Source of the DNA: JAKLIX01 sp964605655
GTDB taxonomy: Bacteria; Bacteroidota; Bacteroidia; Bacteroidales; CAIXZF01
Assembly (NCBI GenBank): GCA_964605655.1
Contig: CAZSDK010000008.1
Location: forward strand, 1-64,000
Direction of reading: 5' to 3'
Length of the DNA stretch: 64,000 nucleotides
This document shows positions 53,701-61,398 of the stretch, in pieces. The position numbers were made by a program, and so were the translations under genes. A model generated the notes under the pieces. The model was not told the origin of the DNA and did not search any database. It saw only the letters and a program-made list of their open reading frames with translations. Positions within the stretch are counted from its first letter, which is position 1; each line of letters starts with the position of its first letter.

Positions 53701-55350
53701 AACCGCCTGGCGGATGGGTTCACCGTACCTAATGACGAGACCTGGAATATCAGCCATGTCGGGCTCTATGCTTTTCAGACAGGATCCGGCGTCTGGCCAT
53801 CCCTTGAAAGTGTTTCATTAAAAATTTGGTCTGGAAACCCCGATACCGGAACCTTGGTGTTTCAGACCCCCGATGATGGTCATATTAAATGGAGCTATTT
53901 TTCTGATATATATAGAGTGACGGAGGACGACCCCGGTTCGAATGCCAGACCTGTAATGAAGGTCATCATCGCCATACCTGCAGTGAACTTAAATTCAGGA
54001 AGTTATTATTTAGATTGGCATCTAACCGGTACCCTTACTGACGGACCTGAAGTGCCCCCGGTTACACTTCTTGAAATCACTACCACAGGCGATGCCATTC
54101 AGTTCAATGGCTCTGAATGGGTTACTGTATTGGATAATGGCACCCAAACAGCTCAGGACCTGCCTTTCAGGTTATACGGAACGGTGGTAGGCGGTTCTTC
54201 ACTTCAGGGTGTTGTGTCTTATTTTAATCCCGGACAAACACCTTTAAATGACGTGCACCTTTATTTGCAACAGAATTCTCAGGTTTTCGATTCGACAGCA
54301 ACCACCAATGGAGGTGAATATCTTTTTCAGAATGTAGCACCAGGTCAGGATTATTCCTTTGATGTAAGCTGCGGTATCCCTCACGGAGGTACGAATGCCG
54401 TTGATGCCCTCCTGGCTATGAAGCACTTCGTTGGTCTCAGCCCATTGACCGGATTGAAATTAAGGGCAGCGGACGTCGATGGCAGCGGTAATCCCAACGC
54501 CGTTGATGCCTTGTTAATTATGAAAAGGTTCGTTGGAATGACAACCTCATTTTCCGTGGGTGACTGGACTTTCGATGATCCCGTCTTCAGCATCCTACCC
54601 CTGGCGACCGTCACTCAGGATATTCATGGTCTTTGTTTTGGAGATATTGATGCTTCTTACCTCATTCCTGTGAAATCCAGTCCGGAAATCATACCTGGCA
54701 ATGGAACATGTCTGCTATTCACTCCGGGAAATGTAACAGAAGTCCCGGTAATCGCCCGCAACAAAATTTGCTTTCATTCCTTATCCTGGGATATGCAGAT
54801 TCCTCCTGGTACCGAGATCACTGGCCTGAATTCTCAACCAATGGATAATGGGGTGATGCTTTATCTTCAAAAGGGAGACCATCTCCGGGTGGCTTTTTAC
54901 ACTTTAAATCCTTGCATGCTGGAACCTGGAGAAATATTAATGACCCTGAAAGCAAAGTTCAGTTCTGCTCCGTTGGGAGACTTTATTTTGAAGGAAGGTA
55001 GCATGTTGACTGATTTCGAGGGGAATATCCTGAGTGATGCTCAGTTTCTCATCCCTGAGTTGATACAGGCAACCGGCGATTTTTCTGTTGGTAGCGGTTA
55101 TCCCAATCCTACGGAAGACAAGATGAATTTTCCAATGGTCTTCCCCGGGAAATGCCAGGTAAGCTTCGAGCTTTTAGACATGAATGGAACACAGGTGCTG
55201 AGGAATGAGGATGTGGGAATCATGGAAGGGATTGGTGTCCTGACCATCAATCTGAAAGGACTGTCTTCAGGTGTGTATTCACTCAGGGTACTGGCTCATG
55301 GCGAAAGGAAGGAATATTTTAAAACCCTTAGAGTCATAAAGGTGAATTAA
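50707..55350 (+). CDS. giant multidomain secreted T9SS protein with thioredoxin-like, dockerin-like and cohesin-like parts
   Basis: A 1547-residue surface protein. In order: signal peptide (about 1-21); jelly-roll adhesin domain (about 22-175); a CARDB-like beta-sandwich (about 185-275); and a thioredoxin-like region with Cys301-Pro-Pro-Cys304 (SSTCPPCGVFYNTIF, then VPYLLVNGS), as in Omp28-type proteins. More CARDB segments and a propeller-like region follow (about 620-860, DWYVVTGDEGES, GTLFGLSGESP), then another jelly roll (about 970-1150). A dockerin-like pair lies at 1227-1277 (NAVDALLAMKHFVGL; ADVDGSGNPNAVDALLIMKRF). A cohesin-like sandwich (about 1322-1453) and a T9SS sorting domain (GYPNPTEDKMNF) close the chain. 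Probably a surface scaffold or adhesin; function not established. Confidence 0.8.
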   Translation: MKKIIYFLGCFLLTANGVMAQTLLSQDFTGATMPPSGWSIDAHTSNWSISQTKNAGGTIPEARFVYSPTFNGISRLITPVINYPQGSNLIFSFIQLVDHYTSNYYIGVASRIPGGSWFTEWQVQVTANISAQQKFVGLSNPDLTGQQVELCFFFNGNSNNIDYWYIDNVKLLVLHQRNASYADLLLPFYAEAGSPVKGSIANVGLDYVTSADLSYQVDGGMVHNCNISGLTLGYSQSCTFVFPDSLNVSPGPHQIKTWIDQVNGMGPDMDQSDDTLVRSFYCVSKLVHRKPLFEGFSSSTCPPCGVFYNTIFNPFLANHGDSLCLIRYPLNFPGAGDPYYTADAGTRKSYYGVNLVPYLLVNGSSVTTSAGPINTAYQNTVDDVTYMELQANHILLPGDSFAAQVNLVPHAFGNLTLYAAVVEKETYMNTGTSGETVFYNVLMDMFQHANGLAVNFQDSLPQHFLFIRDMTGTHVEEMSDLVLVTWLQNPLTKEVVQSAYSEPGPVGNDIIVSKLVAPVSGFNLSENENITVRIVNSGLVPASQIPLTVMMNGLVLGSEMVNDTLTPGDSLDYTFPFPADLSLYNEYNIVVYSDYVTDFFNNNDTACSKIINLDPDKKIYAFGRGTDILQSTGPVCFEKNHPGLLFFLAGQEDLDPISGGTWADGDWYVVTGDEGESDLIKIDTSDGAATVIGSTGHPFLAITYDWYTGTLFGLSGESPQNLYAIDRMSASSEYIGTTGLTTLSSLGCDNWGHLYTMDTSSGQLGTLDKFTCAFEPVATLPESTSGLTDMEFDYSDSTMLVTIDHEGVGKLYQVRLDSFNFVFMGDFLANALVSGLSVPIEGPTFYQQDAGIWKFIYPADPEYLNDTTAVTVVVQNLGILALSDFPLSFQIDDGQVVTEFFTDTLERGEWKAFSFQPVYDFTTTFGLWKMKAYTGLAGDEDPMNDTVRRTVINTSEPQVLYDNGPIVTHPGQGFAGKDLSMVQQSLGLTSTGFNAGGMNRLADGFTVPNDETWNISHVGLYAFQTGSGVWPSLESVSLKIWSGNPDTGTLVFQTPDDGHIKWSYFSDIYRVTEDDPGSNARPVMKVIIAIPAVNLNSGSYYLDWHLTGTLTDGPEVPPVTLLEITTTGDAIQFNGSEWVTVLDNGTQTAQDLPFRLYGTVVGGSSLQGVVSYFNPGQTPLNDVHLYLQQNSQVFDSTATTNGGEYLFQNVAPGQDYSFDVSCGIPHGGTNAVDALLAMKHFVGLSPLTGLKLRAADVDGSGNPNAVDALLIMKRFVGMTTSFSVGDWTFDDPVFSILPLATVTQDIHGLCFGDIDASYLIPVKSSPEIIPGNGTCLLFTPGNVTEVPVIARNKICFHSLSWDMQIPPGTEITGLNSQPMDNGVMLYLQKGDHLRVAFYTLNPCMLEPGEILMTLKAKFSSAPLGDFILKEGSMLTDFEGNILSDAQFLIPELIQATGDFSVGSGYPNPTEDKMNFPMVFPGKCQVSFELLDMNGTQVLRNEDVGIMEGIGVLTINLKGLSSGVYSLRVLAHGERKEYFKTLRVIKVN

Positions 55351-55355
55351 AACCC

Positions 55356-55595
55356 AGGGACTCAATCCCCCTCAGGGGATGGAGTCCCTGTTTCTGTGGA
55401 ACGGCTCTAAAAATTCAGGGACTCCATCCCCTGAGGGGGATTGAGTCCCTGTTTCTGTGGAACGGCTCTAAAAATTCAGGGACTCCATCCCCTGAGGGGG
55501 ATTGAGTCCCTGTTTCTGTGGAACGGCTCTAAAAATTCAGGGACTCCATCCCCTGAGGGGGATTGAGTCCCTGGCTCCAAGGGGATGGAGTCCCT
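55356..55595. repeat. hairpin repeat array 3 (four units plus a half unit, period 61 bp)
   Basis: Units at 55356-55389, 55417-55450, 55478-55511 and 55539-55572 start exactly 61 bp apart. Arms are AGGGACTC/GAGTCCCT with C/G-run inner arms. The bases between are identical (TTTCTGTGGAACGGCTC then TAAAAATTC), and a half unit ends at about 55595. The first unit is in the opposite orientation to the rest. It fills the gap between two convergent T9SS cargo genes. Confidence 0.9.
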
Positions 55596-55620
55596 GATTG
55601 ATTATCAAGCAGAAATACTT

Positions 55621-57549
55621 CTACTTATCAAGTATCAGTTTATGGGTGCCTCTTCCTGACGGAGTAGTCACATTCAGGAAATACAGACCCTCTGGTAAAG
55701 TACCCAGGTCCAACTCATGATTAGAGATCCCTTCGGTGAGGCTGAAATGGCTTTGGTACACTTGTCTGCCGGTGATATCAATGAGTTCAACACTTGCTGA
55801 ACCCTCAGCAGGGGAGGCCAGTTCAAGAGTAACCAGTCCTTGGGTAGGATTGGGATAGATGGCAACAGTGAGATCAGCAGGAAGTGGTTTGTCATCACTG
55901 ATCAACCCTTCTCCCTTGAAGTTGGTGGAGCTGATGCTAGCGGTGAGTGTATAACAGCTGGTGGCATTGTAGGCTCCGCTATACCCGTACACCTTGATGT
56001 AGTATGTGCCCACAGTGTTGGTGTTGTAGATGATAGTCTCTGTTGAGGTCCCTGAGTTCTGACTGATGCCCACCTGGGTCCCGTTGGATTTATAGAGGCG
56101 GATATCATAATTGGCAGGCAGATTGGAAAGGACAATTTTAATCTTCTTTTTGGAAGAAGTGTTGTTGAATTTGAAGTAATCGACATCCGAAGCAGTGCCG
56201 ATCAGTGCATTGACATTGCTGCTTACAGTAATGGCTTTGGCAGTGGCAAGCGTATTGTTTGCTTCATAATTATCAATACAGTCTGATGACAGAGTGGTGA
56301 AATTGGTGCTGGATGTGAAACTGCTGCTGCCGGCAGCGCAGACAGTCTGCACCTGGAATTCGTATGCAGTGGAGGCACTGAGTCCGCTTAGGGTGCAGGT
56401 CGTTGCAGCGGTGTTAATCGTGGTCCATGTGGAAGCAGCCGTGGCCTTATATTTCAGGTTGTATGAAAGGGCATTGGTGGCTGCAGTCCAGCTGAGAACG
56501 GCCCCGGAGGAGGTAATGCTTCCGGCAGCCAATCCTGTCGGCGGATTGCATAAGTTGGGATCAGGAGGTACACAACCATTGGAAGTGCCTAAGGAATACA
56601 AGAGTCCTCCCGGTACGAACAGTGCCTGAATTCTGGCTTTCTGATTGGGTGTGAAGTTGGTGTAAGCAATGTCATCAGAGTAATCCATGAAATTCATAAA
56701 CATATCTCCGAGGGGTCCGTTGGTGCAGGTAATGTGGGGATAGGCTGGAACTCCGTAATTGGCACCGGCCTGGTTGGGAGTGTCGGTGCAGTTATCAGTG
56801 CCGCTGCACGAGGTGCCATCGTCCCCCCAAATATGGTAAAGGTTGAAACAGTGACCGATCTCGTGAGTGGTAGTGCCCCCCAGGTTGTAAGGAGCTACTG
56901 CTCCGGTCACTCCAAAGAACATGTAGTTGATGACGACTCCAAAGTTACTGTTGATACCGCTGGTCGGAAACTGGGCATAACCGCACAGACTTGTACCCAG
57001 GTTACACACCCAGATATTCATATATTTGGTTGGATCCCAGGCATCTAAGCCTCCGTTGGCAAAATGTTTCACATTATTATTGGTAGAGAAGCTGGTAACG
57101 GTGGTCTGTCTTCTTTCGATACCATTGGTAGCCGTTCCGTCGGCTTTGCGCTGGGCAAGGCAAAACTGAAGCTCGGTGTTCACCTTAAGGGTAGAACCAA
57201 AACCATACATCGAATGAATATTCAAACCGGCATAGTCCTTATTTAATACGTCGATCTGTTCCAACACCCGTGCATCGGAAATGTTCTGAGCCGCAGTTTT
57301 GTAAACAATATGAACCACCACAGGGACAGTGATTACTGTCTTTGATGATTGTAACTGGTCTTCATTTTGCATAATGTATTCCTGGATCTTTTGCTCCTGG
57401 TACATCATACTTTGTTCCAGGGTCGGATCCATTGACTGAAGATACTGAAGGTACTGCATGGTCCCGCAATTCCTCGGATGACTCGTCTGTGCCTTCAGAA
57501 TACCTGCGAACAGGATTACCGGCAACATTAAAAACAGTAATTTTTTCAT
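55621..57549 (-). CDS. secreted M43-family (cytophagalysin-like) metalloprotease, T9SS cargo
   Basis: A 642-residue protease. ATG 57549 starts a signal peptide (MKKLLFLMLPVILFAG); the longer frame from 57633 has no such character. After a propeptide, the M43 catalytic domain shows the zinc site HEIGHCFNLYH (His229, Glu230, His233, His239) and the Met-turn FMNFMDYSDD, with the family's CSGTDNCTDTPNQ insert. A fibronectin-III domain (about 365-450, PTGLAAGSITSSGAVLSW) and a PPC-type domain (about 455-560, VDYFKFNNTSSKKKIKIVL) follow, then a T9SS sorting domain (AIYPNPTQGLVTLEL). It should digest extracellular protein. Confidence 0.93.
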   Translation of the reverse strand: MKKLLFLMLPVILFAGILKAQTSHPRNCGTMQYLQYLQSMDPTLEQSMMYQEQKIQEYIMQNEDQLQSSKTVITVPVVVHIVYKTAAQNISDARVLEQIDVLNKDYAGLNIHSMYGFGSTLKVNTELQFCLAQRKADGTATNGIERRQTTVTSFSTNNNVKHFANGGLDAWDPTKYMNIWVCNLGTSLCGYAQFPTSGINSNFGVVINYMFFGVTGAVAPYNLGGTTTHEIGHCFNLYHIWGDDGTSCSGTDNCTDTPNQAGANYGVPAYPHITCTNGPLGDMFMNFMDYSDDIAYTNFTPNQKARIQALFVPGGLLYSLGTSNGCVPPDPNLCNPPTGLAAGSITSSGAVLSWTAATNALSYNLKYKATAASTWTTINTAATTCTLSGLSASTAYEFQVQTVCAAGSSSFTSSTNFTTLSSDCIDNYEANNTLATAKAITVSSNVNALIGTASDVDYFKFNNTSSKKKIKIVLSNLPANYDIRLYKSNGTQVGISQNSGTSTETIIYNTNTVGTYYIKVYGYSGAYNATSCYTLTASISSTNFKGEGLISDDKPLPADLTVAIYPNPTQGLVTLELASPAEGSASVELIDITGRQVYQSHFSLTEGISNHELDLGTLPEGLYFLNVTTPSGRGTHKLILDK

Positions 57550-57610
57550 GGGTACTGGGTTATTTGATTCATTATTGCGAAAAATGATACTTTTCCGAAG
57601 GGCAGGAAAA

Positions 57611-57657
57611 TCCTTAAAAAAACAGGGTACCAAAATTAATCATTATGATACCCTGTT
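57611..57657 (-). terminator. intrinsic terminator after the IDH-HD-aconitase operon
   Basis: Read on the minus strand, AACAGGGTA (57657-57649) pairs with TACCCTGTT (57629-57621) around a 19-base loop and runs into a T stretch (57620-57614). It lies 20 bases past the aconitase stop. Confidence 0.7.
57631..57638 (-). promoter_or_regulatory. possible -7 element for the M43 protease gene, inside the terminator loop
   Basis: Minus-strand TAATTTTG fits TAnnTTTG and lies 82 bp before the protease ATG. It falls within the loop of the upstream operon's terminator hairpin. Confidence 0.3.
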
Positions 57658-57677
57658 GTCAAGCATTGTTTTATTAT

Positions 57678-59480
57678 CTAAGCGTTAAGTAGCCCGCCTT
57701 TTTTAATGATGGCCACCTGTACTTCATTTAAAGGATTGATAACCAGCTCTTTGTTATTGAACGTGATCATTCCTTTTTTCATATCCACCCGGATGGTATC
57801 ACCCGTTTGGAGACCCAAGGATTCCAACGTACCGGGACGATACGTAAGAATAGGGAAGGCAGCGTTAATGGCATTCCTTTCATAAATGGCCCCGAAAGAT
57901 TCTGCAATGATACATTGCACCCCCAGGCTCACAAAGCAATCGACGGCCTGCTGTCTTGAACTGCCGGCACCAAAATTCTTTGCAGTGATCACGATATCAC
58001 CGGGTTTTACTTTTTTAGCGAAGTCTTCAAAACCTTTCAGGTTATCGAAGGCGTACTGTCCCATCTCTTTGATGTCGGTGATGGTAAGGTATCGGTTATG
58101 ATAAATCATGTCGGTATCGATGTCATCTTTGGGAATGATCCAGACCCGTCCTTCAATGACCATGGATTTTTCGGCGACTTCCTGTTTTTCCTTGATACTG
58201 GACTTGAGAATTTCCTTATCGTCAAAGATTGCAGGGTTTTGAGGTATTTCCGATGGAGTAACGATACATCCGGCAACGGCAGCAGCAGCAACCAGGGCAG
58301 GGGAGGCAAGGTAGACGAGGCCTTTGCCTTGTTTCCCTTCAAAATTCCTGTTACCTGTTGAGATGGTGACTTCACCAGGACCATTTTGTCCTATTTGTCC
58401 TGCAGCACAACCTGCACATCCGGCATTGGATACCAGGGCACCCGCTTCCTTGAAGATTTGGATGAGTCCTTCCTGCATCGCCTGTCGCCAGATCTCATCG
58501 GTAGCCGGTACGATCTTTAAAACCACGCCGGGTGCTACCTTCCTGTTTTTAAGCACGGAAGCGGCTGCCCTGAGGTCTTCCATCCTGCCGTTGGTACAAC
58601 TGCCAATAAAGGCAGAATCGATTTTCTGGTTCATGACGGCGGTTACGGGCTGGTTGTCATGAGGATGCCCGGGCATGGCCACCATCGGTGTGAAAGTGCT
58701 CAGATCAAGTTCATATTCCTTGATATAGTTAGCGTCAGCATCGGCAGCAATGACTTCCAGTTTTCTTCCTGTGGTTTTTTCACAATAGTTGAGTATCTCT
58801 GGACCGGGAGTAAAGAAGATGATGATCGTACCCATTTCGGTTCCCATGGAAGAAATGGTAATGCGCTCATCCAGCGTGAATTGGTCAACAGCATCACCAT
58901 AGATCTCGACGGAGTATCCCAATAACTTATTGGCACCAAAAACTGAGAGCAGGTTGAGTGCGATGTCTTTGGCAGTTACGTTGGCAGGTTTGTTGCCTTT
59001 CAGGGTGATCTTTACAGAATCAGGGACCTTGAACCAGATAGAGCCGTTGGCCCAGGCAGCAGCAATGTCCTGGTCACCCATCCCTTGTCCGAAGGAACCT
59101 ATGGCCCCCATAATATTGGCATGGGAGTCGGTAGAGACGAAAGTGCTCCCCGGCCAGGCAAGTCCCTGGTCCATGGCCAGATGAGTCCCGATTCCGGCAT
59201 TGACATCGTATATCTTTATATGGTTCTGACGGGCAAATTGCCTGCAATAATGTTGATTGGCTGCGTACTTCTGGTCTGATCCACCAGGATTGCAGTCAAA
59301 GGTGAAGAAGGTCCTTTTCGGGTCATCAACCTTTAAACCATTGTCTAATAAGTTCTTAACCACATTGGCGCCTCCAAAATCCCTGGCCACCCTGGAATCG
59401 ATTGCTACATCTACTATCTGTCCCGGCACTACCAGGTCTTTACCTGAATGCCTGGCTATGATTTTCTCAATAAGGTTCAT
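57678..59480 (-). CDS. fused aconitase-family hydratase (large plus small domain in one chain)
   Basis: A 600-residue enzyme with the aconitase/isopropylmalate-dehydratase large part (about 1-420) joined to a swivel small domain (about 440-600). The [4Fe-4S] ligands are visible: Cys295 in GSCTNGRMEDL and Cys355/Cys358 in NAGCAGCAAG. Active-site segments STDSHANIMGAIGSFGQGMG and the swivel GAGSSRQQAVDCF with IPKDDIDTDMIYHNRYL are intact. The next-but-one gene upstream encodes an isocitrate-dehydrogenase-family enzyme with NADP-type residues, so citrate-to-isocitrate aconitase is the favoured role, although the fold also covers LeuCD and homoaconitase. It is the last gene of a three-gene operon. 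Confidence 0.87.
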   Translation of the reverse strand: MNLIEKIIARHSGKDLVVPGQIVDVAIDSRVARDFGGANVVKNLLDNGLKVDDPKRTFFTFDCNPGGSDQKYAANQHYCRQFARQNHIKIYDVNAGIGTHLAMDQGLAWPGSTFVSTDSHANIMGAIGSFGQGMGDQDIAAAWANGSIWFKVPDSVKITLKGNKPANVTAKDIALNLLSVFGANKLLGYSVEIYGDAVDQFTLDERITISSMGTEMGTIIIFFTPGPEILNYCEKTTGRKLEVIAADADANYIKEYELDLSTFTPMVAMPGHPHDNQPVTAVMNQKIDSAFIGSCTNGRMEDLRAAASVLKNRKVAPGVVLKIVPATDEIWRQAMQEGLIQIFKEAGALVSNAGCAGCAAGQIGQNGPGEVTISTGNRNFEGKQGKGLVYLASPALVAAAAVAGCIVTPSEIPQNPAIFDDKEILKSSIKEKQEVAEKSMVIEGRVWIIPKDDIDTDMIYHNRYLTITDIKEMGQYAFDNLKGFEDFAKKVKPGDIVITAKNFGAGSSRQQAVDCFVSLGVQCIIAESFGAIYERNAINAAFPILTYRPGTLESLGLQTGDTIRVDMKKGMITFNNKELVINPLNEVQVAIIKKGGLLNA

Positions 59481-59496
59481 GTTTCAAAAAGCTTGG

Positions 59497-60069
59497 TTAG
59501 ATTTTTAATCGTTCACGGAAAGGCTCAAAGGTCATAAAATCAGCATGATGCACGACGTAGGCCTCTGTTGACCGTTTTACCATATCTCCTTCTCCGGCAT
59601 GTGTGGCTATGATATGGCATACGGCCGGCGGTACTTCACACATTTCTGCCAGTGAGACTCCGGAGAATGGATGGCGCAGGTACTTGCCATAACTACCCTG
59701 TACTGATTTCCCATCCTTAAGTTCATATTCAAGAAGTTTGCCTACATCGGCAAGAATGGCTCCGGCGATCAGTACATCCATATCTACCGGAAGGTCTGAC
59801 TTGAAAAATTCATTCATCTTATTACCGCAATCCCTGGCAATATGGACTACTGCTCTCTTATGACCCATGAAAGTGACTTTCAGGTCAGGGCCACAAAGCA
59901 GGGTAAAAGGGATGGTATTCAGATCATTGGGAGTAAGCACACTTTTTTGCAGTGCCAGGGCCCAGGTGCGGCAGGTCTTTTCCTTGAGTCCGGCATCCTG
60001 TATCCATTCCAGTTCTGGCCAAAGCTCCATGGCCTGAGCAATATATTCAGGTTTAATTTCCATATTCAT
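59497..60069 (-). CDS. HD-fold protein with a degenerate HD motif
   Basis: A 190-residue all-helical protein with the spacing of a phosphohydrolase HD domain: His76 (VVHIARDCGN), the position of the HD pair (ILADVGKLLEYE, 104-115), His133, His157 (ATHAGEGD) and Asp177 (HHADFMTF). The hallmark His-Asp reads Ala107-Asp108, so one metal ligand is lost while the rest are kept. It may therefore bind a ligand without usual hydrolysis, or use another residue. It lies 16 bp from the aconitase-family gene and 11 bp from the IDH gene in one operon, so a regulatory or substrate-repair role in that step is likely. Confidence 0.7.
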   Translation of the reverse strand: MNMEIKPEYIAQAMELWPELEWIQDAGLKEKTCRTWALALQKSVLTPNDLNTIPFTLLCGPDLKVTFMGHKRAVVHIARDCGNKMNEFFKSDLPVDMDVLIAGAILADVGKLLEYELKDGKSVQGSYGKYLRHPFSGVSLAEMCEVPPAVCHIIATHAGEGDMVKRSTEAYVVHHADFMTFEPFRERLKI

Positions 60070-60080
60070 GATGAGTATAT

Positions 60081-61271
60081 TTAAAGTTTGGCAATGATGG
60101 CGTCAGCCATTTGTTTGGTAGAGGCAGCTCCTTTATGGATCACATCAGGAGACCCCGCAAGTTTCAGCATATCGTAGGCTTTGACTTTCCCTTCCTTCAC
60201 CACTTCGGCCACTGCTTTATGTATCCTTTCAGCGATGGCATTTTCACCGATATGTTCCAGCATCATGCAGCCAGAAAGCACCATGGCGACTGGGTTAACG
60301 ATGGGAACCTCGTATTCAGCATATTTGGGAGCAGAGCCATGAGTAGGTTCAAAGACAGCCACTTCGGCACCGATATTGGCACTGCATGCAAAACCCAGTC
60401 CACCGACCAGGCCGGCGAAACCATCGGAGACGATGTCTCCGAACATATTTCCGGCAACGATCACATTATATTTCTCAGGGTTCTTGGTCAGCCACATCAT
60501 CATGGCATCAATGTTCACGTCAGATACCTTGATCCCGGGAAATTCATTCCTGCTCATTTCCTGGGCCACCTTTAGCATCAGGCCGGAGGTTTCCCTGATC
60601 ACATTGGGTTTTTCACACACATATAACGTGCTGAATCCTTTTGCCTGGGCATATTCGAAAGCAGCCTTAACGATACGGGTCACATATTTCTTGGTGAAGA
60701 TACGGGTTGAAACCGCGAGTTCTTCCCTGGGGCTCCAGGCAAAGTTCTCCCTGAATTTCTTATGGGTCATGAGAGCATCATATACCTGGTCAGGCGGGTT
60801 GGTCCATTCCACCCCTCCATACAAACCTTCGGTATTCTGACGGAAAATCATGGTGTCGATCACTGGCTCGTCGATGGTTCCGCCAGTACCACGGCGTATG
60901 AAGTTAAGAGGGTTGCCGGCATAAGTGCGGCAGGGCCTCATACAGATGTCGAGGTCGAAATGCTGGCGCATGCTGACAATAGGACTGTAGTATGTATACC
61001 CTTTGTCTTTCAGTTCCGGGGCCAGCTCAGCCAGGGCCTTGTCTTTGGGTTTGGAGGTGATGGCTCCAAAAAGACCGATTTTGTGTTCTTCCAGCAGCTT
61101 GATCGTCCTGTCGGGAAGCGGATTTCCTTCCTTGCACCAAAACTCCCAGCCAATATCACCCTGTACATAATCAGCCTCAAAACCGGCAGCATCGAGTACC
61201 CGGATCGCTTCTTTCAAAACAACTTTTCCAATGCCGTCACCTGGCATGGCGACAATAGTTCTTTTTCCCAT
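60081..61271 (-). CDS. isocitrate/isopropylmalate dehydrogenase-family enzyme, probably isocitrate dehydrogenase
   Basis: A 396-residue oxidative decarboxylase. Family landmarks: VAMPGDGIGKVVLKEAIRVL near the N-terminus, the substrate Arg region MRPCRTYAGNPLNF, IFRQNTEGLYGGVEW, the metal site DVNIDAMMMWL with NMFGDIVSDGFAGLVGGLG, and the cofactor loop EPTHGSAPKYA. Lys-Tyr after HGSAP is the arrangement of NADP-dependent isocitrate dehydrogenase; NAD- and LeuB-type enzymes usually have Asp-Ile here. With the aconitase-family gene two positions downstream it would convert citrate to 2-oxoglutarate. First gene of the operon, with a -7 element at 61313-61320. Confidence 0.85.
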   Translation of the reverse strand: MGKRTIVAMPGDGIGKVVLKEAIRVLDAAGFEADYVQGDIGWEFWCKEGNPLPDRTIKLLEEHKIGLFGAITSKPKDKALAELAPELKDKGYTYYSPIVSMRQHFDLDICMRPCRTYAGNPLNFIRRGTGGTIDEPVIDTMIFRQNTEGLYGGVEWTNPPDQVYDALMTHKKFRENFAWSPREELAVSTRIFTKKYVTRIVKAAFEYAQAKGFSTLYVCEKPNVIRETSGLMLKVAQEMSRNEFPGIKVSDVNIDAMMMWLTKNPEKYNVIVAGNMFGDIVSDGFAGLVGGLGFACSANIGAEVAVFEPTHGSAPKYAEYEVPIVNPVAMVLSGCMMLEHIGENAIAERIHKAVAEVVKEGKVKAYDMLKLAGSPDVIHKGAASTKQMADAIIAKL

Positions 61272-61312
61272 GTTCTTCTTTTGTTAGTTAATAATTTATA
61301 TAAATTACCGTA

Positions 61313-61320
61313 CAAAGTTA
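61313..61320 (-). promoter_or_regulatory. Bacteroidota -7 element for the IDH-HD-aconitase operon
   Basis: Minus-strand TAACTTTG fits TAnnTTTG, 41 bp before the IDH ATG. Confidence 0.5.
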
Positions 61321-61386
61321 GTAAGCTTGGGCTAATAACCATAAGTGTATCAGAAAATTTTACACCTCCGGCAACGGCCAAGTTTG

Positions 61387-61394
61387 TATTTTTG
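61387..61394 (+). promoter_or_regulatory. Bacteroidota -7 element for the CCA-adding-type enzyme gene
   Basis: TATTTTTG fits TAnnTTTG and ends only 4 bp before the ATG at 61399. If used, transcription would start at or inside the first codons and the message would be nearly leaderless. Confidence 0.4.
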
Positions 61395-61398
61395 CACC

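Noticed and set aside
57678..61271. Leucine biosynthesis genes (LeuCD fusion and LeuB)
   Set aside because: The dehydrogenase has Lys-Tyr after HGSAP, typical of NADP isocitrate dehydrogenase, and no leuA or ilv gene is adjacent. Leucine function is kept as a lesser possibility only.
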